Shown here piece after piece: positions 52,838 to 60,527 of a stretch of DNA of 64,000 nt. Made by a program: the position numbers and the translations under genes. The notes beneath the pieces are model-generated. The model saw only the letters and a program-made list of their open reading frames with translations. It was not told the DNA's origin and ran no database searches. Source of the DNA: a bacterium A37T11. GTDB lineage: Bacteria; Bacteroidota; Bacteroidia; Sphingobacteriales; Sphingobacteriaceae. The DNA lies in NCBI GenBank assembly GCA_900109895.1, contig FOBR01000009.1, positions 124,001-188,000 on the forward strand, in the 5' to 3' direction. Position 1 is the first letter of the stretch. Every line of letters starts with the position of its first letter.

Positions 52838-53245
52838 ATGACTTCAAAAATTATCTACAAAGGTGTATTGCGGGCGGCATGCGAACACTTGCAAAGCGGG
52901 ACTGTTATTGAAACAGACGCACCAACTGACAATAAAGGAAAAGGTGCCCGCTTTTCGCCAACAGACCTGGTGGCAACCGCTTTGGGCAGTTGTATTATTA
53001 CCACCATGGCTATAAAAACAGAAGACTGGAACGTAGACCTAAGCGGCACAAAATTGGAAGTAACTAAGATCATGCAGGCAGAACCACGCCGTATCAGCGA
53101 GATTAAGGTTGATATTTATTTCACACAGAACCTGGCTGCCGATGAAAAACAAAAAACCATTCTGGAGCGCGTGGCCCATACCTGCCCTGTCAGTAAAAGC
53201 CTGCACCCTGACCTAAAACAAACCATTAACTTTCATTATATCTGA
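52838..53245 (+). CDS. OsmC/Ohr-family peroxiredoxin-like protein
   Basis: 135 residues. The two conserved cysteines of OsmC/Ohr proteins are present in ALGSCIITTMAIK and AHTCPVSKSLHP. These cytoplasmic dimers reduce organic hydroperoxides with thiols. The exact class (OsmC, Ohr or YhfA) is not clear; the short length and LHPDLKQTI end are of the general OsmC type. It stands alone on the plus strand between the lipocalin-like gene and the convergent UbiB-like gene. A palindrome between the promoter and ATG suggests stress-responsive control. Confidence 0.92.
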   Translation: MTSKIIYKGVLRAACEHLQSGTVIETDAPTDNKGKGARFSPTDLVATALGSCIITTMAIKTEDWNVDLSGTKLEVTKIMQAEPRRISEIKVDIYFTQNLAADEKQKTILERVAHTCPVSKSLHPDLKQTINFHYI

Positions 53246-53265
53246 TTTTTTTTGGTAGCCCTATG

Positions 53266-54786
53266 CTAGTTACGCTGGGCTAAAAAATAAAGAACAGCTG
53301 CGAGCATCAATGCAGCCAGCACAATGGCCAACGCTACCCGGTTTAGCCCTGTTATCAGCGTTTTTTTCAGTTCCGGAAGACCTGAAATTTTTTGAATGGT
53401 GGTCAGCTCCCCACTGTTTAACTTGTGGATCAGTGCAGGTAGGTCTTCGGGAAGGCTGCTGATCCCCTCCCCCAATAGCCGGAGTTGTTCAATGCCTTTG
53501 GTCATCAGGTGCTCCGGACTGAGGCGATGGCTGACGATCTTAAGCAGGTATGGCCGTACGCTCTGTATGACATTCATCTCCGGGTTCAGCTCGCGGCCGA
53601 TGCCCTCCATCAGAACAATGCCCCGAACCAGCAGGTACAGATGGTCGGGCATCAGGATTTCATTTTCATTGAGGATACCGGAAAAGCGGCTGAACACCGC
53701 CTTCACATCCAGGTCTTTTAAAGCCGATGAGTCAAGCATCTCAAATATGCCGTGGAGGTCGCGCTCCAGCTTTTGCTCATCTCCTATCGTAAAACGCAGG
53801 GACATTTTTTTGATCGTGGCAATCAGCCGCCGGGTATCTTTAGCCATGAAATGCAGGATAAAGTTTTCCAGCATCGTTTTATCAGCCGGCATCATCCGAC
53901 CCATCGCCCCAAAATCAATGAAACTGAGATTGCCATTGGGCAATACCAGGATATTTCCTGCATGCGGGTCGGCATGGAAAAATCCATGTTCCAGTACCTG
54001 CAACAAAAATAAATCCAGACCACGTTGCGCAATCACCACCGGATCCAACCCAGCAATCATCAACGCCTCCCTGTTATTGATCTTGATACCATCGATGTAT
54101 TCCATGCAAAGCACCTGGTCATTGCTCAGTTCCGCAAATACCCCGGCTACATATATATCGGGCTGATCTTTGAAATTACGCGCAAACTGCATAATATTTG
54201 CCAATTCGAGCGTGAGTGAAAGTTCCTGAAATACTGATTTTTCAAAAGCCTCCAGTACTTGCATCAGATTCATTTTTCGCAGGGTGTCGCTGTAATTGAC
54301 CATAAAAGAAACCAAATCTTTCAGGATAAGCAGGTCGGCTTCCATCTTTTCCCGCACACCCGTCCGTTTTACCTTCAGGATCACCGGCGTCCCGTCTTTT
54401 AACCAAGCCCTGTAAACTTGAGCAATGGATGCGGAAGCCATCGGTTCGGGAGCAATCTGTTCAAAATGTACATCGGGATCCACGCCCAGCTCATCGGCCA
54501 ATACAACCCGGATATCCATGTCTTCCGGCGATGCACTGTCCTGCAACTTTTTTAGCTCAGCCACCAGCCCTAAAGGCAATAAGTCTTCTCGAGTGCTGAA
54601 AGCCTGCCCAAACTTTACAAAGGTGGGTCCCAACTCTTCCAATACTTTCCGAATGCGCTCATATAAAGCGTTAGAAGGCTGTTCAACCTGCACACGGGTA
54701 CGGCTCATCAGCTCCCCGAAGCCATACCTCGTCAAAACAGCCAATACAGCCGCAGTGCGTTTTAGTTTTCTGCTATGCTTGCTCAT
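53266..54786 (-). CDS. UbiB/ABC1 (AarF)-family atypical kinase
   Basis: 506 residues. The N-terminal family motif KxGQ appears as VKFGQAFSTREDLLP. The kinase-like core has ASIAQVYRA, a VILKVKRTG segment with the catalytic Lys, HADPHAGNILVLPNG and FIDFGAMGRM. One C-terminal membrane helix (ALAIVLAALMLAAVLYFLA) anchors it. ABC1/UbiB proteins support quinone (menaquinone or ubiquinone) or other lipid metabolism as ATPases or unconventional kinases. A menaquinone role is likely here but inferred from the family. Confidence 0.93.
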   Translation of the reverse strand: MSKHSRKLKRTAAVLAVLTRYGFGELMSRTRVQVEQPSNALYERIRKVLEELGPTFVKFGQAFSTREDLLPLGLVAELKKLQDSASPEDMDIRVVLADELGVDPDVHFEQIAPEPMASASIAQVYRAWLKDGTPVILKVKRTGVREKMEADLLILKDLVSFMVNYSDTLRKMNLMQVLEAFEKSVFQELSLTLELANIMQFARNFKDQPDIYVAGVFAELSNDQVLCMEYIDGIKINNREALMIAGLDPVVIAQRGLDLFLLQVLEHGFFHADPHAGNILVLPNGNLSFIDFGAMGRMMPADKTMLENFILHFMAKDTRRLIATIKKMSLRFTIGDEQKLERDLHGIFEMLDSSALKDLDVKAVFSRFSGILNENEILMPDHLYLLVRGIVLMEGIGRELNPEMNVIQSVRPYLLKIVSHRLSPEHLMTKGIEQLRLLGEGISSLPEDLPALIHKLNSGELTTIQKISGLPELKKTLITGLNRVALAIVLAALMLAAVLYFLAQRN

Positions 54787-54933
54787 CCCTGCAAATATGC
54801 TATAAATTTTTAGCCATTTAGTAGATCAACGTAAGGGTAACTCACCAATATTGAAAAATCATTTGTAAAATTTTACATTGGTTTGAAATTTGTTCCTATA
54901 TTCACGAAATTAAATGATGTTAATTTGACAAAA

Positions 54934-56202
54934 ATGCAATTTATTTTCTTTTTAATATCACTTATTGTAGTAAACTGCATAGGTATGGACACGCATGCAC
55001 AAGTGCGAGAGCATACCGAATCCTATGATATCGGCGACATGATCCATCAACTGATCAGCCCGAACAAGCATTCGGATTCAACAAAAAAACCCTCGGGGAT
55101 AACCCCAATGCCCAGTGTAGATTACAATCCCAGTATTGGATTCCAGATCGGCAGTAAGGCCGTTGCCGGAAAAATTTTGGGATCTGAACCAGAAACATTA
55201 ATGTCAGTTGCAGCCGCTTCTGCCTCGGTCACCACCAAAGGAATTCTTTATTTTTACCTTAGCCATAATGTCTATACGCCCCGGAATAAGTGGAACTGGC
55301 AGGGTAACCTGGTTGTTGCCAGATCTGTTTTGGCTGATTTTGGGCTTGGCATCGGTCATCAGGCAAGGAATACCGCTACTGACCGGGTGCTCACCAATCC
55401 GCAAAGGATGCCCTACATACAGCGGGCCGTTTACTATAGCCTACGCGAAAAAGTGTATAAGCAGGTCACACACAACCTGTATTTGGGAGCAGGTGTTTCG
55501 TTTGACATCCGGCGAATTATACGTGATGAAGCAAAAAAAGAGGGTGAAAATAAAGGACCAACGGACGATGATTTAACACCTTACAAGTTATATAACGAAA
55601 AGTATGGATTTGATCAACGCGAGTACCAGGCAAATGGTTTCCTTTTCAATGCCCAATTCACCTCCATGGACCATCAAAACCAAGCCTTTAAAGGCATTTA
55701 TTCTGATCTGGGGATTCGGATAAACCAGTCCTGGATGGGCAGCAGCAAAAATTCGGTACAACTAACCACAGATTTCCGCAAATATTGGAGCCTGTCGGCA
55801 CAAAATCAGTCACATGTGCTGGCATTCTGGAACTGGGGATCGTATTTGCTAAGCGGCAGCTTGCCTTACCCGGAGCTTGCAGGTTCCGGAAAAGACAACA
55901 ATAACCGCAGCGCCCGGGGTTATGTTTTAGGGTATTTCAGAGCGCCACTGTATTGTTACTCCGAAGTAGAATATCGCTTCCCCATCTTGAGCAACCACTT
56001 CCTGAGCGGCGTAACTTTTTTTAACGTCCAAACTGCCAATGATGGTTTGGGAACTAAATTGTTTTCTAAATGGCAACCTGGTGGGGGTGCGGGGCTACGC
56101 GTTTTATTTAATAAGGATACCCGGACCAATTTATGCCTGGACTACGCATTTGGTAACTATGGGTCCCATGGATTTTTTCTGGGGCTGAACGAGGCGTTTT
56201 AA
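54934..56202 (+). CDS. Outer-membrane Omp85/BamA-like barrel protein without POTRA domains
   Basis: 422 residues. Signal peptide (about 1-23, ending THAQ). The rest is a barrel of alternating hydrophobic strands with a C-terminal aromatic residue (ending NEAF). Strand patterns and the SARGYVLGYFRAPLYCYSEVE region are typical of the bacterial surface antigen (D15/Omp85) domain; the arginine-glycine-tyrosine of the barrel loop is in this stretch. There are no POTRA repeats, so it is not BamA. It may be a porin-like or lipid-handling pore of unknown substrate. ATG 54934 is preferred over a TTG at 54883. Confidence 0.75.
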   Translation: MQFIFFLISLIVVNCIGMDTHAQVREHTESYDIGDMIHQLISPNKHSDSTKKPSGITPMPSVDYNPSIGFQIGSKAVAGKILGSEPETLMSVAAASASVTTKGILYFYLSHNVYTPRNKWNWQGNLVVARSVLADFGLGIGHQARNTATDRVLTNPQRMPYIQRAVYYSLREKVYKQVTHNLYLGAGVSFDIRRIIRDEAKKEGENKGPTDDDLTPYKLYNEKYGFDQREYQANGFLFNAQFTSMDHQNQAFKGIYSDLGIRINQSWMGSSKNSVQLTTDFRKYWSLSAQNQSHVLAFWNWGSYLLSGSLPYPELAGSGKDNNNRSARGYVLGYFRAPLYCYSEVEYRFPILSNHFLSGVTFFNVQTANDGLGTKLFSKWQPGGGAGLRVLFNKDTRTNLCLDYAFGNYGSHGFFLGLNEAF

Positions 56203-56326
56203 AAGCTTAATTAACTTTCCAATTCACCTGCAATACACATACCATGCGGGTAAAGGATAAAACCATGACTCCTGGAAACATTTAGTGGTTGGATGCATAA
56301 TTTTTCTTTATAGTTAAATATAAGCG

Positions 56327-56413
56327 GATTTTAAAACGACCTAAGTGACTTTCCCAACTCGCCAAAGTTGTTTTTCAAAATCACTTAAGTCATTTTTTAT
56401 TTCACTTTGGTCA
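56327..56413. repeat. Four degenerate 21-22-nt tandem units
   Basis: Between two convergent genes. Units end ACGACCTAAGTGA, CTCGCCAAAGTTG, ATCACTTAAGTCA and TTCACTTTGGTCA, each preceded by a T- or A-rich half, at a period of 22, 22 and 21 nt. It contains the word TCACTTnnGTC three times, one inverted. The rest of 56203-56494 holds no gene; the HU terminator follows at 56438. Confidence 0.55.
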
Positions 56414-56437
56414 TTTTGGGCCAGAAAAGCACAAAAA

Positions 56438-56465
56438 AGCCGAGCTTCCCGAAGGAAACCCGGCT
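56438..56465 (-). terminator. Intrinsic terminator after the HU-like gene
   Basis: 12-bp stem with two G-U pairs on the minus strand (AGCCGGGTTTCC against GGAAGCTCGGCT) capped by a stable TTCG loop, 29 nt past the stop, followed by a run of six T. Confidence 0.88.
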
Positions 56466-56494
56466 GTGATACCATGGTATGCTTAAATGGCTGA

Positions 56495-56878
56495 TCAGGC
56501 CACTTTCTCAAAAGTTAAATTGTCAAGCACGGTCTTGATCTGTTTGCCCGGATTGAACAATAACCTAAAACGCAACAGGTTTTTAGGCGAAACCTCTTCC
56601 GCCAATTCGCTGCCTTCGCTGTTGCTGCCCAAACGGAACGTACCCAGGTTACCCAGGCGCACAATATTGCCTCGGGCAATGTTCTTGGGAATTTCACGTA
56701 CCAGGCTTTGCAGCAAGGCATACACGTCTGATTGGTTGACGGAGGAGGCGTGGGAAATATCCTCACTCAGCTCATCCAGCGTTACTTCGCCGGAAGAAAC
56801 CGGCTTTGCATAAAATTTGTGCGGAGCGGCAGGATCCCTTGGATTGCGCATCTCCTGAACTTTGTACTTAATTGCCAT
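56495..56878 (-). CDS. HU-related DNA-binding protein
   Basis: 127 residues of the HU-related (histone-like, TIGR01201-type) family frequent in Bacteroidota. The core has helices (TLDELSEDISHASSVNQSDVYALLQSLV) then the beta-arm base NIVRLGNLGTFRLG. It lengthens the family's usual start with KYKVQEMRNPRD. It should bind and bend DNA. It stands alone; promoter TACCTTTG at 56958-56965 implies a leader of about 70 nt. Confidence 0.93.
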   Translation of the reverse strand: MAIKYKVQEMRNPRDPAAPHKFYAKPVSSGEVTLDELSEDISHASSVNQSDVYALLQSLVREIPKNIARGNIVRLGNLGTFRLGSNSEGSELAEEVSPKNLLRFRLLFNPGKQIKTVLDNLTFEKVA

Positions 56879-56957
56879 AAAAATCTAAATTTAAAAAGTT
56901 AAACAATATGCGAATCATTACTAAGCCCGGCCGGAACCCCGATCTGATTCAACGATA

Positions 56958-56965
56958 CAAAGGTA
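56958..56965 (-). promoter_or_regulatory. -7 box TACCTTTG of the HU-like gene
   Basis: Exact TAnnTTTG on the minus strand (CAAAGGTA on plus), about 80 nt before the ATG. No TTG at the normal spacing. Confidence 0.5.
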
Positions 56966-57038
56966 GTGGCATTGAAGCCGGCCTTTTGGTATATTCTGGT
57001 AAACCTAATGACAAACGAAAACTTTTTTGTCCTATTTT

Positions 57039-58022
57039 TTACCAAAACAGGTTTTTCCGGTATTCATTGGGAGTTTTTAGGTATCGCTGTTTAAACAGTT
57101 TTGTAAAATGTGACTGGTCATGGCAACCCGTGATTGTGGCCACTTCGCTTATCGTCAGGGCCGGATCGTTCAACAGCTCGCGGGCTTTTCCCATTCGAAG
57201 ATCGTTGATGACCAGATGAACTTTGAGCGAACTGCGGCTAAAGGCCTTAACAAGACCGCTGACAGATACATCGGCTGCATGGGCGATGGTGGCCAGGTCA
57301 AGTCCGGGCTCCAGGTAATGTTGCCTGAGGTAGTTAAAAGCTTTCTCAACAACCTCTTGGGCATAGTCAAAAGGTTGTTCCGCAAAGCGGACAAGGCGTC
57401 TATGGTATAGCCCCAGCAATTGGTATAGTTGCTGTTCGTAAAACAGGTGTCGTTTAAAATGTTCCAGCGTGGTACCACCTAGCCGGCTAAAAACGTTGCT
57501 GTCCTTTTGGGTATACAGGCAATAAGGAACCTCCTTTCCTTCGGGACGCTGGTTAGGGTTTCCACGTAAGAAACTGAGTCCGGGGAACACCTTTTCTGCC
57601 ATTTCCATAAACGGCTCAGAAATCCAGATCAGGTAATAGCGATGGATGCCTGTTGGCACGAAAAAGTGATGCTCACCCTTGGATGCCTCAACGCCAACCT
57701 GCATTTGCTGCAGAGCGTGAACTGCGTGATCAAAACCGGCAATACCAAAATTGACATTGCCATTCAAACCATAAAAAAATACAAAACCCTTTTCAGAAAG
57801 TTGCAGGCTAGCGCTCATGGGATGAAGGAGATGGCTCTGAAAAAAACTGAACTGATAGCTTAATCCAAGATGATGCTGAATGATCACCTCGCCATCGGCA
57901 GAACAGTAAGCTGTTGGTTCCAGTCCATTCATAAGCGGCAAAAAGTGCCTGCCGGCTGTGTTCAGCAGGCTTGTATCCGGAAGCATATCCGCAGGCAAAC
58001 GAAATGTTAATGTCGCATTCAT
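57039..58022 (-). CDS. AraC-family transcriptional regulator
   Basis: 327 residues. The C-terminal 100 residues hold two helix-turn-helix motifs (DLATIAHAADVSVSGLVKAF and TISEVATITGCHDQSHFTKLF, ending TPNEYRKN). The N-terminal about 220 residues are an uncharacterised sensor domain; no ligand is recognised. It lies directly upstream, on the same strand, of nothing else in its operon, but follows three FtsX-type permease genes by 35 nt, which may be its neighbours in control as well as position. Confidence 0.9.
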   Translation of the reverse strand: MNATLTFRLPADMLPDTSLLNTAGRHFLPLMNGLEPTAYCSADGEVIIQHHLGLSYQFSFFQSHLLHPMSASLQLSEKGFVFFYGLNGNVNFGIAGFDHAVHALQQMQVGVEASKGEHHFFVPTGIHRYYLIWISEPFMEMAEKVFPGLSFLRGNPNQRPEGKEVPYCLYTQKDSNVFSRLGGTTLEHFKRHLFYEQQLYQLLGLYHRRLVRFAEQPFDYAQEVVEKAFNYLRQHYLEPGLDLATIAHAADVSVSGLVKAFSRSSLKVHLVINDLRMGKARELLNDPALTISEVATITGCHDQSHFTKLFKQRYLKTPNEYRKNLFW

Positions 58023-58057
58023 AAGTATTAAAACTGCTTACGAATGTACGATTTTTT

Positions 58058-60442
58058 TTATTCATCCCTCAGGCTCTGGACTGGGTTCGCCGCTGCTGCC
58101 TTCCATGTTTGTATCACAATAAGCAACATGGTAACTCCGGCTAATGCCGCAACCGGCATGATAAACCGGATCGCCGTAAGGCTAACCTTTTCGGAATAGC
58201 TTTGAAGCCAATGTTGCATGACCAGATAAGCAAGAGGAACAGCTACTAATACCGCCAACACAAAGATCAGGCTAATATCTTTTACAAACAAACCTATGAT
58301 CTGCCTGGCGGAAGCACCCAACACTTTCCGGATACCCATTTCTTTCACCCTTCGCTGCAGGTTTTGAGCAATAAGCCCCAATACACCCAGCAATACGATG
58401 ACCAATGCCAATACGGTAGCCACACTACCTGCGCGCTGCAACTGAAGTTCGGTCTTGTACATCGAGGCTAATTTATCTTCCATAAAATCAACAGAAAAAG
58501 CTGCGTCCGGCATCAGTGATTTCCACGCTTTTTCCAACTGAATCACCGATTGGGTGATATTACCTGCTTTCAGTCGGACACTTAAGTAGCGGAAGGAATT
58601 GCTGTTCTTTAAATTGACCCACATCGTTGGTCCAACCGGCTTTTGCATCGTATTCCCATAAAAATTACGGCTTACGCCGGTAATGGTCATGGGCTGGTTA
58701 TTGTCGCTAAAATAAACGGACTTACCAATCGCATCCGCCGCCTGTTTATAACCCAATTTTTGCAGCAGCGCTTCGTTGATCACGACCCCGTCCATCAGTT
58801 CTGCCGATTCTTCCCTGCTAAAAAAGTCGCCCGCCAGCAACGGGATCTTATACGTTTCCGCAAAATGCCGGTCGGAGAACAGTAACTCAGCGCCAATAGG
58901 TTCGCTGGCATCCGATGCCCCTTTTATGTTCTGTGAACCGGAAGACATGGCGCCGGGAACATCATAGGACAAGGTCACTGCTTCAACCACAGAAAGGTTA
59001 TTTAATTCCTGGCGAATACGCTCCATATGGTCCAGCCCTTCAGGTGACCAATCACGCGGTACCTGCGCAGTGACCAGGTAATTTTTGTCGTAGCCCAGGC
59101 TCTTGCCAAAAAAGACAGCTACTTGTTTGGCGATGACAAACGAAGCGATCAACACCAGCATGGCGATCACAAATTGCAAGGTCACCAGGCCTTTCAGCAG
59201 CACAGTTCCTTCTATGGATGCTGGCATCTTTCCTTTGATGGACGGAAGGATCGCCAGCGAAGATAAGCGAAAGGCTGGGTAAAGCCCTGCCACGAATCCC
59301 AATAATACCGCGCCCATCGCCACAATGCACCAAAAATATGTGGGCAAGCTAGTAATAGCTGGAAGTGATTTGCCCAATACAGACGCAAACAAGCCAGATA
59401 AACCCGGATAGGCCAACGTGGCCATGCCGGCAGCCAATAGGACGATCAGCATAGTTTCTGCAAGAAACTGAAAACGTAGCTGCGATCTTGTTCCGCCGAT
59501 TACTTTCCGCACAGCGATCTCCTTCAATCTCCTGCTTGCCGTGTGGATACTGATGTTAATAAAATTGATGCAGGCCATTAACAGGATGAAAGCGGCGATG
59601 GCCGACATAGTATAAAGCATATGCTTCAGGCTTCCCTGCCCGCGTTCCAAATGATAAGTGGCCAAGGGTTCCAAACTGGTCTTAGCGACCTTCTGCTGAT
59701 CGGCCGGCACATGCTCCTTTATCAATTGTTCCACTGGCATGGCAAGCTTTTCGACACTGATGCCGGGTTGCAGGCAAATATAGGAAACAATATAGGGGTT
59801 TTGCCAGCTATCTATCTGACGGTTGAAATAAGAAATGCTGCTGGCCGGGAAGATTACCCGGGTTTCACTGTTATCAATAAGATTGATGACTGAATTTTCA
59901 GGTTGGGTTTTTAGTACTCCACTGATAGTGAATAGTCGCTTTTCCCCCGAAAAATTGGCGATTTCCAGTTGTTTACCCAACGCCTGCTCTTTACCGAATA
60001 GTTGCCCGGCCGTTTCATGGCTCAGCACTATCTGTGTAGGTTCGTTCAGGGCTGTCCGTGGATCGCCCGCCTCCAGTTCAAAACCAAACATCCGGAAAAA
60101 TGAAGAATCGGCAATAACTGAACTTTCCTGAAAATGCCGATCACCGGACGAAAGCTGGACGTTAATACCATCAAAGCGGAAAAAATCGGCCACCAGGTCC
60201 GGATAATTTTCCTTCAGCGCACGCGCCAGCATTCCGGAAGTTGTCAGCCCCGTCAGGTCATTTTGAAGGATATATTGCCTGCCAATGTTTTTGATAGGCG
60301 CATCCACCTGGCGTTCCTGCCATACATAAGCGGCTATTAACAATGTAAAAGCAAAGGCGCAAGCAAGCCCAAAGATGTGGATGAACGTGTTCAGGCGGTG
60401 TTTCCGCAAATTCCGCCAAGCTATTTTGAAATAAGTTTTCAT
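58058..60442 (-). CDS. MacB/FtsX-type ABC transporter permease (copy 1)
   Basis: 794 residues. N-terminal helix (NTFIHIFGLACAFAFTLLIAAYV), a periplasmic MacB-PCD domain, three helices, a second periplasmic domain and three more helices, the layout of the double FtsX permease. It ends in the family tail NPVQSLRDE. Such proteins work with an ATPase subunit to transmit force or export substances across the envelope; no ATPase gene is adjacent. The start is the ATG at 60442 rather than a TTG one codon upstream. It is paralogous to the next two genes. Confidence 0.9.
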   Translation of the reverse strand: MKTYFKIAWRNLRKHRLNTFIHIFGLACAFAFTLLIAAYVWQERQVDAPIKNIGRQYILQNDLTGLTTSGMLARALKENYPDLVADFFRFDGINVQLSSGDRHFQESSVIADSSFFRMFGFELEAGDPRTALNEPTQIVLSHETAGQLFGKEQALGKQLEIANFSGEKRLFTISGVLKTQPENSVINLIDNSETRVIFPASSISYFNRQIDSWQNPYIVSYICLQPGISVEKLAMPVEQLIKEHVPADQQKVAKTSLEPLATYHLERGQGSLKHMLYTMSAIAAFILLMACINFINISIHTASRRLKEIAVRKVIGGTRSQLRFQFLAETMLIVLLAAGMATLAYPGLSGLFASVLGKSLPAITSLPTYFWCIVAMGAVLLGFVAGLYPAFRLSSLAILPSIKGKMPASIEGTVLLKGLVTLQFVIAMLVLIASFVIAKQVAVFFGKSLGYDKNYLVTAQVPRDWSPEGLDHMERIRQELNNLSVVEAVTLSYDVPGAMSSGSQNIKGASDASEPIGAELLFSDRHFAETYKIPLLAGDFFSREESAELMDGVVINEALLQKLGYKQAADAIGKSVYFSDNNQPMTITGVSRNFYGNTMQKPVGPTMWVNLKNSNSFRYLSVRLKAGNITQSVIQLEKAWKSLMPDAAFSVDFMEDKLASMYKTELQLQRAGSVATVLALVIVLLGVLGLIAQNLQRRVKEMGIRKVLGASARQIIGLFVKDISLIFVLAVLVAVPLAYLVMQHWLQSYSEKVSLTAIRFIMPVAALAGVTMLLIVIQTWKAAAANPVQSLRDE

Positions 60443-60527
60443 CAATATTTCTTCAATTTATCCGTACAACTACACTGTAATTTAATCTTTTCGCTTTTCT
60501 CCGCTTTAAGTGGATTTTCATTTAAAT

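Noticed and set aside
53396-54166. Long open frame (256 codons) on the plus strand opposite the UbiB-like gene
   Set aside because: Antisense shadow: the opposite strand has clear kinase motifs, while this frame gives Ser/Arg-rich sequence with no family.
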